A stretch of 64,000 nt of DNA from Streptomyces sp. NBC_01224 (GTDB lineage: Bacteria; Actinomycetota; Actinomycetes; Streptomycetales; Streptomycetaceae). Of this stretch, positions 51,827-60,617 are shown in pieces (the stretch's first letter is position 1; each line of letters begins with the position of its first letter). Both the position numbers and the translations under genes were made by a program. The stretch spans positions 930,001 to 994,000 of the forward strand of contig NZ_CP108529.1 in the NCBI RefSeq assembly GCF_036002945.1, written 5' to 3'. Under the pieces are notes generated by a model. It was not told where the DNA came from, did not search any database, and saw nothing but the letters and a program-made list of their open reading frames with translations.

Positions 51827-52357
51827 GTGTCCATGTTGCGCCATCACTACGACCGTGAGCAGACCGCTCGGGTTGCCCGTTCGGCGGTGGCTGACATCGC
51901 GCCGGAAGAGCTGGAGCTCTTCGACGAGACGGCCGAGGCGTTCTTCGCCCGGCCGGTTCCCCGCCGTGCGGTGACGCTTCAGGACCCTGTCGGTATGGGG
52001 CTGGAGACCGTTGTGGGGGTGTTATCGGGCGTGGCGTTAGCCGTGACCACCTCGGTGCTTCAGCATATTGCCGTACAGACGGCGGACCGAACCACGAACT
52101 GGTTCCGGTTCGGACGGAGGCGGCAGGCCCGGTCCGTTCCGGACCTGGAGCCGGTCCCCGACGCTCACCTGGGCAAGCTGCGCGAGCTCGCTCAGAAACG
52201 AGGCATGGAGCTGGGGCTCTCCGCAGAGCGTGCGGAGTTGCTGGCGGACGCTCTCGTCGGTGGCCTGGCGCGCAGCGCCCAGGACAGCGGTGAGGAACAA
52301 GGCGGCGGCCACAGCACCCTGCGCGAAGGGTCCGCGGATCCCGGCACGGGACAGTGA
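51827..52357 (+). CDS. hypothetical protein with two TTA codons
   Basis: A 176-residue protein from GTG 51827 or ATG 51833; GGAG lies about 10 bases upstream. It has acidic and helical ends around a hydrophobic middle (GMGLETVVGVLSGVALAVTT SVLQ, residues about 64-87) that could cross or lie on the membrane. Two TTA (Leu) codons stand at 52022 and 52037, five codons apart. In Streptomyces TTA is read only by the bldA tRNA, so production is probably limited to the late/developmental phase. Its stop overlaps the GTG of the M48 protease (GTGA), so the protease should depend on its translation. Family unknown. Confidence 0.75.
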   Translation: MSMLRHHYDREQTARVARSAVADIAPEELELFDETAEAFFARPVPRRAVTLQDPVGMGLETVVGVLSGVALAVTTSVLQHIAVQTADRTTNWFRFGRRRQARSVPDLEPVPDAHLGKLRELAQKRGMELGLSAERAELLADALVGGLARSAQDSGEEQGGGHSTLREGSADPGTGQ

Positions 52358-54111
52358 GTTCCGCGGCGGCCGGTGCGCGGCCGACGCCCTCTCCCCTCTC
52401 CCCTTTCTCGCTTCCCTCCGGCACAACTTTCCGTTTCGCTCTCCTCATCATTGCTATCTCCGGAACGGTCATCTCGGTCGGCCTCTTCTGGGCTCGGCCG
52501 TTCCTCGGAGACCGCGCGGTCGGCATGGATGCCACCCATGCGTGCGTCGAGAAGTACGCCCCGGGCGCAGCCTCAGGTGACACAGAGGCCGCAAGTCATC
52601 TCGCCCAGTGCGGGGGCCTGTCCGACACCGCTCTCCTGTGGATCCAGCTCGGCGTCCTGGGATGCTTCTGGGCCCTGGTGGCCCTCGTGTACTGGGTCCT
52701 TCCTGGCTGGCGCATACGCCGGAGGGGCTATACCCCATTCAACACCCGTACGCTTCCGGGCATTCAGGAGGAGCTGGCTCGGCTGATGCGTTCGGTCGGC
52801 GTGGACCGGCGGGTGAACCTGCTGGTGGATCTCCTCGACGGAAGAGTGACCGCGCTCGCCTTCGGCAGGGTGGGCAAGCGTTATGTCCTGCTCAGCCGTG
52901 GTCTGATCGCGCTGCACCACACCGACCCCGGAGCCTTCCGGGCGATCGTCCTGCACGAGCTGGCGCACCTGCGGAACCGCGACGTCGACATCGCGTACCT
53001 CACGCTGATCTCGTCCTCGGTCTTCAGCAGCATGGTGGCAATCCCCGTCACTCTCGCCTTCCCGCTCGCTGCCCTGGATCCGTCCGCAGGACCGGCCTCT
53101 TTCTACCTGGGCACCGCCGCAGGAGTGCTTGTCTTCGGGCTGGCGGTGCCACTGACCCGCAACGCGGTGTTGCGCAGCCGCGAGTTCCACGCAGATGCCC
53201 GCGCCGCCTCCTGGGAGAACGGTGCGACCAGACTCACAGCGGTACTCTCCACGCAACGCGAGACGGACTCCCAGGCCGCCGTTCCTCCCGTGGAGTTCCT
53301 GCGCCCACACCCCCTGGCAGCCCGCCGCCTGGATGCACTGCGTGACCCCACTCCGCTCTTCTCCTTCGTCCCCTGGGAGGGATTCGCGCTGGGCCTGGTC
53401 TGCGCAATGGCGCAGGGCCCGGTCACCGCCTTCACCAGCGGGTTCCTTGGACTCCCCCCTAGTCACCCCCTGGCAGCACTGCCCGCTGCCCTGCCACTGG
53501 CTGTCGGGGCCGCGTACGGGCTCTGGCGCGCGGAGTGGGCTGCCTTCTTCCTCGGCCGGGGCTTGAGCAGTGCCCATCGGGTAGCGGTCGCCACAGGGAT
53601 CGGTTTCGTGACCGGGACGGTCACCAGGCCGACCAACCTCGGCATGCCCCAGACGGGGCCGTCAGCCCCTGCGGGCGAGCTGGCCGCCTGGCTCTTCCTC
53701 CTGTTCCTCGGCAGCTACGTCTTCACCTGGTGGCTCGCGTACACGGCGCGCGCCTGGGCTCCCCTCACAGCAGGCGGCGGACTCAGGGGACTCCTCGTGG
53801 TCAGCGTGATCTGCTGCGCCCTTGTACCGCTCAGCTTCGGGCTGGGCCTGTCCTACGTGATCCACCCCACCGACCTGGCACTCACCTTCTCAGCGTCCCC
53901 CCACGCGAGTGACCGAGGAGTACCCACCTATCTGATACGCGTACTGGCCGTGACGCATGCCAAGATCCCTTTGGTGTACGGAGTCCTTGCGACCGTCGCC
54001 CTCGCGGTGGTACCGCTGAGCGGGCGCATCACCGCACGGGGTCGAAAGCCGCCCGAGCACCCACCACGGACCCTCCCACACCCAGATCAGTCTTGGCGGA
54101 TCGGGCCCTGA
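52354..54111 (+). CDS. M48-type membrane metalloprotease
   Basis: A 585-residue integral membrane peptidase. The zinc site is H201-E-L-A-H205 (IVLHELAHLRNRDVD), with third ligand E277 and D281 in LRSREFHADARAASW, the HtpX/Ste24 pattern. Membrane segments flank it: FALLIIAISGTVISVGLFWA and ALLWIQLGVLGCFWALVALV before; VAIPVTLAFPLAALD and then six or more in the C-half (AAWLFLLFLGSYVFTWWLAY). M48 proteins of normal size have about 300 residues; here an extra multi-span C-terminal region is present. GTG 52354 overlaps the stop of the TTA-containing gene, so the two are coupled. Confidence 0.88.
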   Translation: MSSAAAGARPTPSPLSPFSLPSGTTFRFALLIIAISGTVISVGLFWARPFLGDRAVGMDATHACVEKYAPGAASGDTEAASHLAQCGGLSDTALLWIQLGVLGCFWALVALVYWVLPGWRIRRRGYTPFNTRTLPGIQEELARLMRSVGVDRRVNLLVDLLDGRVTALAFGRVGKRYVLLSRGLIALHHTDPGAFRAIVLHELAHLRNRDVDIAYLTLISSSVFSSMVAIPVTLAFPLAALDPSAGPASFYLGTAAGVLVFGLAVPLTRNAVLRSREFHADARAASWENGATRLTAVLSTQRETDSQAAVPPVEFLRPHPLAARRLDALRDPTPLFSFVPWEGFALGLVCAMAQGPVTAFTSGFLGLPPSHPLAALPAALPLAVGAAYGLWRAEWAAFFLGRGLSSAHRVAVATGIGFVTGTVTRPTNLGMPQTGPSAPAGELAAWLFLLFLGSYVFTWWLAYTARAWAPLTAGGGLRGLLVVSVICCALVPLSFGLGLSYVIHPTDLALTFSASPHASDRGVPTYLIRVLAVTHAKIPLVYGVLATVALAVVPLSGRITARGRKPPEHPPRTLPHPDQSWRIGP

Positions 54112-54302
54112 GAGACGGGCGGCCTCCCAGGGGTCGAGCCGCAGCGAGCATTCAAGCGGCGAGCTGCCGCAGACGATGCTCAGGGTGCACGCGAGGGGCC
54201 CCCTTGCAGCACTTCGCCCCGCCGCACAACGACGGGGCGAAGCAACCGGGCCCGAATCGACCATCAGCGTCAAGCATGCTCCGCCGGGCCTCGCACACAG
54301 GG

Positions 54303-55535
54303 TCAGATATTACCGAGCCGTACAGGCAGGGTCGAGGAACTGTTCGAGAAGAGGGACGGCACCGCGATGAGGGCGTCCGGATCGACTGCCATCGCGAGAT
54401 CCGGGTACCGCTCGAACACTGCGGGCAGGGCCACCGCGGCCTCCAGCCGCGCCAGCGGCGCGCCGAGGCAGAAGTGCGGGCCGTTACTGAAGGCCAGGTG
54501 CTTGCGCTGTTCCCGGGTGATGTCGAACCGGTCGGCATCCTCGCCGTGCTGGGCCGTGTCACGCCCCACAGCGCTGAACGGAGCCATGATCGCCTCCCCC
54601 TTCGGGATGCGCACCCCGGCGATCTCGACGTCCTCAAGGGGATAGCGGAAGGGGAAGTTCCCAATCGGGGCGTCCCAGCGCAGCGTCTCCTCCACCACGT
54701 TCGCCCAGGTGTCCGCGTCGCCCCGTACGGCAATCTCCCGCTGGTCGGGATGGGTCAGCAGCGCGCGCACCGCATTGGTGATCAGGCTCAGGGTGGTCTC
54801 CTGCCCTGCCGACAGCATGAGCAGCAGAGTACCGACCAGCTCCTCCTCGCTGAGCGCGTCGGGGTTCCCGGCACGGGCCGCGATCATCGCGCTGGTGAGG
54901 TCGCTTCCCGGCTCACGCCTGCGGCCTTCGACCACCCGCGCCAGCAGTTCGTACTGCTCGATCTGGCTGGCGCTGACCTCCTCGGGCAGCAGATCGGAGC
55001 GGAAGATGTTGTCCATCAGCTCCTGCAGGCGGGGACGCTCGTCGGCCGGAACACCGAACAGCTCGCAGATGACCTGCATGGGCACAGGGTGCGCGAAGTG
55101 ACGGCGGAGGTCGACACTGCCGTCGGCGGCGGCATGCGAAGGCAGGTCATCCAGCAGGTCGTCCACGATCTGCTGGATACGGGGACGCAGTTCCTGGACG
55201 CGGCGCGGTGTGAAGGTCTGGGTGACGAGTTTGCGCAGGCGGCGGTGTTCCTGGCCGTCCGAGGTCACCATGTTGGTGACTTTCACCATGCCGATGAGGG
55301 GCCAGCCGTCCGAAATCTCGCCTCGGATGATGGCGTTCCAATTGCGCCAGTCCTTGCTGAAGCGGGGGTCGGTGATCATCTCATTCAGCAGGGCGTGATC
55401 CGTCACGGACCAGGCCATCACGTCGCCGGGCAGCTGGACCCGCACCACGGGGCCGAGTTCACGGAGCTTGGCGGCCTCGCCGTGATGGTCCGCGCCATGA
55501 GGATCCAGAGCGATGACAGGTATATGTGGCGTCAT
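54303..55535 (-). CDS. cytochrome P450 (CYP154-like)
   Basis: A 410-residue P450. I-helix oxygen site: LLLMLSAGQETTLSLITNAV. K-helix E283-T-L-R286 (VVEETLRWDAPIGNFPFRY). Heme loop with C356: HLAFSNGPHFCLGAPLARLE. It is a complete set, unlike the partner gene upstream. CYP154 members often follow a CYP157 gene at the end of conservons in Streptomyces; this pairing plus motifs supports the family call, but numbering needs a sequence identity check. It starts 57 bases after the first P450 and is the last gene of the operon. Confidence 0.92.
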   Translation of the reverse strand: MTPHIPVIALDPHGADHHGEAAKLRELGPVVRVQLPGDVMAWSVTDHALLNEMITDPRFSKDWRNWNAIIRGEISDGWPLIGMVKVTNMVTSDGQEHRRLRKLVTQTFTPRRVQELRPRIQQIVDDLLDDLPSHAAADGSVDLRRHFAHPVPMQVICELFGVPADERPRLQELMDNIFRSDLLPEEVSASQIEQYELLARVVEGRRREPGSDLTSAMIAARAGNPDALSEEELVGTLLLMLSAGQETTLSLITNAVRALLTHPDQREIAVRGDADTWANVVEETLRWDAPIGNFPFRYPLEDVEIAGVRIPKGEAIMAPFSAVGRDTAQHGEDADRFDITREQRKHLAFSNGPHFCLGAPLARLEAAVALPAVFERYPDLAMAVDPDALIAVPSLFSNSSSTLPVRLGNI

Positions 55536-55592
55536 GCCGAACTGCTCCTAATCTCAGGACCCGCCGTGCGGTGGTCCTGTCGGATACGGGGT

Positions 55593-56867
55593 TCATCGAC
55601 CCGTCCTGGTAGGGATACGGGCCGGGATACGGGCCGCGGAGAACTCCGCGGGCAGTGCGACCGGCACCCTCGTCCAGGGAGAGGGACGCCAGGCCACCTC
55701 GTCCGCCGGAATGCCGAGTCTCATGTCCGGCAGCAGATGCAGAGCGGTCTGCACCGCGGTACGAGTGATCAGCCGAGCGGGCACCTGTGCGGGACACACA
55801 TGCGGGCCGGCCGAAAAGGCCAGATGCGAGCGGTTTCCCCAGCCTTCGTCCGCACCCTCCGGCCGGACCTCGGGATCGTCGTTGGCGGCTGCGTGCCCGA
55901 GGATGAGGCAGTCGCCGCGCTGGATGTACCGGCCTCCCAGCTCGGTGTCGTGAAGCGCGTACCGGGCGGGCATGTTGTTCATGGGGGGATCGCGCCACAG
56001 TGCCTCGTCGAGCGCGTCATCCACTCCGAGCCTCCCGCCGTGCAGGCGGGCGGCGAAACGCGGATCGGTGAGCATGAGCCGGAGTGTGTGCGAGATCCAG
56101 GCGGTGACCGTCTCGTTTCCTGCGGAGATCATCACGACGATGGACTGCAGGCGCTCCGCCTCGTTGCGCAGGTTGGGGTGGTTGATGAAGACCGTCGTCA
56201 TGTCGTCGGTCGGATTGCTCCGCCGCTCTCGCACCGTATCGAGGAGGATCTGCTCGAAGTCGCGGTTGCCGGCCTGGGAGTCCGCCGCGCTGCCGAACAG
56301 TGCGATGAGCGCGTCGAGCAGTTCCCGGCCTTCTTCGCTGTCCAGGCCGAACAACGAAGCGAGCGACAGCATCGGCACGATCGTGGCGTATTCGTTGACC
56401 AGATCAGCGCTGCCACGCTCGGAGAACGTCGCGATCAGATCCGTGCACAACGCCTCCACCTCACGACGCACCCTGCGCTGGTCCATCCGCGCGATCCCGT
56501 CGTCGAGAGGCTTGCGCAGCCGCCGGTGTTCGGGGCCGTCGGCTCCGATGACGTTGGCACGCCATCCCATCATCGGGAGGAGCCCCGAATGCGGCGAGAC
56601 GACCCCCTCGTTCAGGTCGCGCCAGTTACGGGCGTCGCGGGAGTAGAGCTGCTCCTGCCGGGTGATGACCAGCAGTTCCCGGTAGCCCATGACCAGCCAG
56701 GCAGGCACTCCCGGCTCCAGCTCGACCTTCGCGACGCTGCCCCACTCCTCGCGGAGCCTGCGGTAGACCGCACGTGGGTCGGACGAGCCGACGACTGCGG
56801 ACAGCTGAAGCAGTCCGGTGCCGTGCTGTGCGTGCGCCGGGCACCCCGGCGGCGGCAGAGTGCTCAT
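55593..56867 (-). CDS. cytochrome P450 without ExxR (CYP157-like)
   Basis: A 424-residue P450 starting at ATG 56867, overlapping the GTPase stop (ATGA). I-helix: IVVMISAGNETVTAWISHTL. Heme loop: HLAFSAGPHVCPAQVPARLI with C358; the usual Gly after Cys-x is replaced (C-P-A). In the K-helix, where every classical P450 has E-x-x-R, it reads E288-A-L-W291 (LDEALWRDPPMNN). Loss of this Arg is the known mark of CYP157 enzymes of Streptomyces conservons. Whether it is catalytic or a sensor/partner of the next P450 is open. Confidence 0.92.
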   Translation of the reverse strand: MSTLPPPGCPAHAQHGTGLLQLSAVVGSSDPRAVYRRLREEWGSVAKVELEPGVPAWLVMGYRELLVITRQEQLYSRDARNWRDLNEGVVSPHSGLLPMMGWRANVIGADGPEHRRLRKPLDDGIARMDQRRVRREVEALCTDLIATFSERGSADLVNEYATIVPMLSLASLFGLDSEEGRELLDALIALFGSAADSQAGNRDFEQILLDTVRERRSNPTDDMTTVFINHPNLRNEAERLQSIVVMISAGNETVTAWISHTLRLMLTDPRFAARLHGGRLGVDDALDEALWRDPPMNNMPARYALHDTELGGRYIQRGDCLILGHAAANDDPEVRPEGADEGWGNRSHLAFSAGPHVCPAQVPARLITRTAVQTALHLLPDMRLGIPADEVAWRPSPWTRVPVALPAEFSAARIPARIPTRTGR

Positions 56868-57472
56868 GGGGCTGTCTCCAGGGTGCGCGCCGCATGGGTG
56901 CCCGATACGTGTTCCACCAACCTGATCAGGGAATCGACCGATGCGGTGCGGTCGCGCGCGTCGCAGGTCACTATGGGTGTCTCGGGCAGCAGATCGAGCG
57001 CACCGCGCAGTTCGTCGTCGGTGTAGCGCTCGCTGTCCGGGAACTGATTGATCGCGACCGCGAACGGGAGCCCGCGGATCTCCAATTGCTCCAGTACGTC
57101 GAAACTCTCCTCCAGCCTGCGGGTATCGATCAGCACGAGCACACCGAGGGCGCCCTCGGCCAGCCCTTCCCACAGATCCCAGAACCGCCGCTGGCCAGGC
57201 GTGCCGAACAGATAGAGGACCAGTCGCGAGCTGAGCGTGACACGGCCGAAGTCCATGGCGACGGTGGTGGTCGTCTTGTCGCTCAGACCGGCCAGTTCGT
57301 CGACCCCCACGCTCGCCGCCGTCATCACCTCCTCGGTGCGCAGCGGTTCGATCTCGCTGACGGATCCGACGAGCGTGGTCTTGCCTACGCCGAACGCGCC
57401 CACGACGAGGATCTTGACGGCCTGCTGCACCGTGTCGGGCAAGTAGCGGTCAGCGGAACCGACGGAGACCAT
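56864..57472 (-). CDS. conservon GTPase (CvnD-like)
   Basis: A 202-residue small GTPase. ATG 57472 lies within the end of the DUF742 gene, a 23-base overlap exactly as in conservon 1. The P-loop is G25-AFGVGKT32, then TTVAMDFGRVTLSSRLVLYL, LFGTPGQRRFWDLWEGLAEG, VAINQFPD. It has the standard short N-terminus. The P450 gene starts at its stop codon. Confidence 0.92.
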   Translation of the reverse strand: MVSVGSADRYLPDTVQQAVKILVVGAFGVGKTTLVGSVSEIEPLRTEEVMTAASVGVDELAGLSDKTTTTVAMDFGRVTLSSRLVLYLFGTPGQRRFWDLWEGLAEGALGVLVLIDTRRLEESFDVLEQLEIRGLPFAVAINQFPDSERYTDDELRGALDLLPETPIVTCDARDRTASVDSLIRLVEHVSGTHAARTLETAP

Positions 57473-57815
57473 CCAGTACCTCCTGTAGCAGTTGCTTATC
57501 GGGCAGGGCGGCCCGTGGAACACCGGAGCGTGCGGACAGATGTCCGCTGTCGACGAGGTCGGACGCCAGCACCCTCACCAGGCTGACCGGCAGCCCGAGA
57601 TGAGCGGCGGCCTCCACGAGGGACAGCAGCTGCGCGCACATGCGCACGAGGGCGATCTCTTCCCTGGTCGCGGAGACAGGGAGGGCTCGTAGGGGGTCCA
57701 TCGCCACGAGGAGCGTCTCGACGCCGATCGTGTTACGGGTTGGCCGGGAGCGCCCCTTCGTGATCACGTACGGGCGTAACGCACCGTCCGAGAACCCCGC
57801 TCCCGGCCCGCTCAC
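57450..57815 (-). CDS. conservon DUF742 protein (CvnC-like) with a TTA codon
   Basis: A 121-residue protein from GTG 57815 (GTGA overlap with the roadblock gene). DUF742 blocks: GALRPYVITKGRSRPTRNTI, AQLLSLVEAAAHLGLPVSLV, RVLASDLVDSGHLSA, LLQEVLDGLRRFR. Leu 13 is encoded by TTA (57779-57777), the only TTA I found in this operon. As the genes are overlapped and coupled, translation of the GTPase and the P450s may also depend on bldA. Confidence 0.9.
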   Translation of the reverse strand: MSGPGAGFSDGALRPYVITKGRSRPTRNTIGVETLLVAMDPLRALPVSATREEIALVRMCAQLLSLVEAAAHLGLPVSLVRVLASDLVDSGHLSARSGVPRAALPDKQLLQEVLDGLRRFR

Positions 57816-58225
57816 GCGGGGCCCTGGCGCGGCGGGCTGCTGAGATTGCGCGCCCCGATCTTCATCACCTGCGCCTGCATCTGCCGGGCGACGAGCTTCG
57901 GGTCGATCACGGGGCCCGTCACGACGGCGAGATGTGCTCCGTCGGCACTGCGCATAAACAGGAAACCGCCGTTGAACTCCACCATCTGCTGGTGCACGGC
58001 GCCGCCGTCCTCACCGAACTCCCGTCCGAGACCGCGGCCGAGGGACTGAAGACCCGAGCAGCTCGCCGACAACCGGTCGGCGGAGTCGCGGTCCATGCCC
58101 TCCGAGTTGGCCAACAGCAGACCGTCGGAACTGAAGACGATCGCCAGCCGTACGCCGGGCACTGCGGCGACTTCGGAGATCATCCAGCCACGCTGCTCCG
58201 GGTTCTCCACGTAATTCATGCTCAC
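57812..58225 (-). CDS. conservon roadblock/LC7 protein (CvnB-like)
   Basis: A roughly 137-residue roadblock fold: RGWMISEVAAVPGVRLAIVF, SSDGLLLANSEGMDRDSADR, LSASCSGLQSLGRGLGREFG, GGFLFMRSADGAHLAVVTGP. It starts at GTG 58225 (overlapping the sensor-gene stop) or ATG 58219; both are in frame. Confidence 0.92.
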   Translation of the reverse strand: MSMNYVENPEQRGWMISEVAAVPGVRLAIVFSSDGLLLANSEGMDRDSADRLSASCSGLQSLGRGLGREFGEDGGAVHQQMVEFNGGFLFMRSADGAHLAVVTGPVIDPKLVARQMQAQVMKIGARNLSSPPRQGPA

Positions 58226-59832
58226 ATCTGTCCTTTCGAGGAATCGGGGGTGGCGGAGGAGTCGTACGGGGGGTCGTGCGGGTCGTGACCGGGAGCGGAG
58301 CCGGATGCGGGGGGCGTGGTCCGGCCGCCTTCGAAGAATTGCCCCATCCAGTCGCCGGCGTCCTCCGGCGAACCCGGCGGAGTGACAGCGGTCGGCGCCT
58401 CCTCCACCGCGGGGACGTATCCGTCACGTCGAGACCTGCGCTGGGGCAACCGGTGGTGACGTGCGGCCGGACCATCGGTGGCAGGCGGGAGCGAATCGGA
58501 CCGGTCCGCCTCCCGGGGCGGCTCGGGCGATGGGGCGGGTTCGGCCGCCGGAGCCGGGGCTTGCGCAGGAACGGTGCGGCCGGGGGCGGCCGGGGTGACG
58601 TCGGCGGAGGGCACGGCCGGTGATGGTGACGGCGGAGCGGGCGGCGGTGTGGGAAGTACCCGCCCGCCGGGCACTCCGGCGGGCGCGAGGGTCTTCAGGA
58701 GCTCCAGCGGCACGAGGATCACCGCGCGGACACCTCCGTACGGCGACGGACCCAGATCGACACTGAGACCGTGCCGGTGGGCGAAGCGGCCGACGACTGC
58801 GAAGCCGGTCTGCGGGATCTCGCCGACATCACCGACGCCGAGAAGGCGGCGGCCCGAGACGATGTCACGTGCTTCGGCCAGCCGGTACTCGTCCAGGCCC
58901 AGGCCGCCGTCATCCACCTCGATGACCGCACCACGCTGCACGGTCCGCACCGTGACGGGCACGCTGGTCCTCGGCGGTGAGTACTCGGTCGCGTTGGCGA
59001 GCAGCTCCGCGATGAGATGGATCAGTGGTTCGACCACCGATGCGGTGATGCCGACATCCGGGTCACCGGTGACCTCGACACGCTTGAACGAGACGATCCG
59101 GCCCGAGGCGGCCCGCACCACATCGACCAGCGCCAGCGGCTTCTGCCACTGCTGGCCGGGCCACTCCCCGCACAGCACCTTGAGACTCTGGGCGTGTCGC
59201 GCCTGCTGAGTCGCCGCGTGGTCCACATGCATGGTGGCCTCGAGCAGGTCTGCGTCGCCCGGGTGACGCTCCGCCACACCCGTGATCGTCGCCTGAATTC
59301 GGTGTGCCGAGGTCTGGACTCTGCTCGCCAGCTCGACCAACGCGATGCGCTGCGACTCCTCGCGGTTGTCGATCGCCTCGGACACATCCGTGAGCAGCTG
59401 GTCGAAGCGCTTGGAGAGCTCCCGGACGAGTGGCTCCGAACTGTCCCGCGATGCGGGAATCCCGCTCCTGCCGAGAGCGGCAGGCAGCCGCTCCTCCAGG
59501 AGGAACTCCGCCTCCTGGAGTGTCGCTTCTGACTGCGTACGTACATATGCGTGCCAGTCGGCGTCACGGCGTGCGGTTTCCGCCTCACGCTCACGTATCT
59601 CGGCACCCAGACGGGTGGCTTCGGCCACGCTCGCTCGGTGCTGCCTGCGCAGGTGCACGAGGCAGGCGAAGACCAGCAGAAAAGCCACGGCGTATGCCAC
59701 GGTCGCGGCCACGCCGACGCCTGCGACGGGCACCACGGCTCCTGAGAAGGCAAGGAGCGTGAGCACGAGAGACACCGCCCAAAGGCCGTTGCTCCTACGG
59801 GGTTTGACAATGGGCGCGGGGGAACGGGCCAT
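58222..59832 (-). CDS. conservon histidine-kinase-like sensor (CvnA-like)
   Basis: A 536-residue membrane protein from ATG 59832. Two spans are close together (LWAVSLVLTLLAFSGAVVPV; VAATVAYAVAFLLVFACLVH), followed by a helical linker (AEIREREAETARRDADWHAY) and a HATPase domain: LIHLIAELLANATEYSPPRT, AVIEVDDGGLGLDEYRLAEA, GFAVVGRFAHRHGLSVDLGP. The last about 130 residues are Pro/Ala-rich (PAPPSPSPAV, PEPPREADRSDSLPP). No His phospho-site or response regulator is seen. It is the first gene of the operon. Confidence 0.9.
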   Translation of the reverse strand: MARSPAPIVKPRRSNGLWAVSLVLTLLAFSGAVVPVAGVGVAATVAYAVAFLLVFACLVHLRRQHRASVAEATRLGAEIREREAETARRDADWHAYVRTQSEATLQEAEFLLEERLPAALGRSGIPASRDSSEPLVRELSKRFDQLLTDVSEAIDNREESQRIALVELASRVQTSAHRIQATITGVAERHPGDADLLEATMHVDHAATQQARHAQSLKVLCGEWPGQQWQKPLALVDVVRAASGRIVSFKRVEVTGDPDVGITASVVEPLIHLIAELLANATEYSPPRTSVPVTVRTVQRGAVIEVDDGGLGLDEYRLAEARDIVSGRRLLGVGDVGEIPQTGFAVVGRFAHRHGLSVDLGPSPYGGVRAVILVPLELLKTLAPAGVPGGRVLPTPPPAPPSPSPAVPSADVTPAAPGRTVPAQAPAPAAEPAPSPEPPREADRSDSLPPATDGPAARHHRLPQRRSRRDGYVPAVEEAPTAVTPPGSPEDAGDWMGQFFEGGRTTPPASGSAPGHDPHDPPYDSSATPDSSKGQM

Positions 59833-60180
59833 GGAAAACCTTTGATTCGGCAATAAGTCGATGTCTGGTGGAAGCCAGGCGTCGGACATCAAGCGATGTG
59901 CGGTGGGGGGAGGACCGGGCGGGTGGCAGCACGGGGGTCCGCGAACCCGGGCGACCTGTCGGCATCGCCCCGGTTCGTCATCGTCTTCATGAGAGGAACC
60001 ACTCCTGCGCAAGAGGTTGTCTGAAGATCGTATCTTCGATCCGCTTCAGCGGAAGTGCTGGCCGGGCATGAACAGTCATGGCCCCCTTCCCACTTGGGCG
60101 CGCTGCGCCACAGCTCACGCCTTGCAGGGCGGCAATCAAGGCTTCGGCGGCGGCGCCGTGAGCGGGGCCGGACGGCGGCG
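59833..60180. other. intergenic region upstream of conservon 2
   Basis: About 350 bases with no conserved frame. They should hold the leftward promoter of conservon 2, but I cannot pick one with confidence. Confidence 0.4.
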
Positions 60181-60395
60181 ATGCCAACGTTCACCCCGTA
60201 CCCCGTGGAAGTCCTCCAGAAAATGCAGAACGCCGCAGGGCACCCCTACCTGGGCCTCGGAACCGGGCCGGGTGTCTCTTCGCGCTCACCGCCGCAATCA
60301 CCGCGCCCGGGTGGGTAGTTGGTGTCGAACGGGACGAGCGCATGGCCGCGTTCACGCAGAACAACCTCGACCGGCCCGGCGTCGGCGAGCGATGG
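60181..60395 (+). pseudogene. isoaspartyl-methyltransferase-like fragment
   Basis: TFTPYPVEVLQKMQNAAGHP, then GLGTGPG, and in the next frame ALTAAITAPGWVVGVERDER, MAAFTQNNLDRPG. This follows the SAM-binding part of PCMT-type methyltransferases (PxxVxxMLxxL...VLEIGTGTGYNAALL...VxxVExD...A...NL), with a frame change near 60275. Only about 70 residues remain. Confidence 0.55.
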
Positions 60396-60403
60396 AGGTC
60401 TTC

Positions 60404-60571
60404 GACGCTCCACGTCCGCCGCCACCGCTGCACCGACCGGACGCTGACCCGTAGGTCCTTTGTAATCACCGCACTCGCCTCACCCAGGGCGAACCGATCC
60501 GCAGCCTGGAGCAGTAACTCCTCGCGGAACTCCTGCCGTTCGGCGGACACCTCCCCTTGTGGATACCTCAT
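60404..60571 (-). pseudogene. IS630-type transposase N-terminal fragment
   Basis: MRYPQGEVSAERQEFREELL, LQAADRFALGEASAVITKDL, RVSVRSVQRWRRTWSVEDL: the helix-turn-helix start of IS630-family transposases of Streptomyces. After about 55 residues it becomes unrelated. The DDE core is absent. Confidence 0.75.
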
Positions 60572-60617
60572 GCCCCGGTGATACCCCAGCAGGTGACCAG
60601 CCGTCGGCTTTTACCCC

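Noticed and set aside
54093-57026. 977-codon open frame on the plus strand
   Set aside because: It runs antisense through two P450 genes and a GTPase gene with intact motifs.
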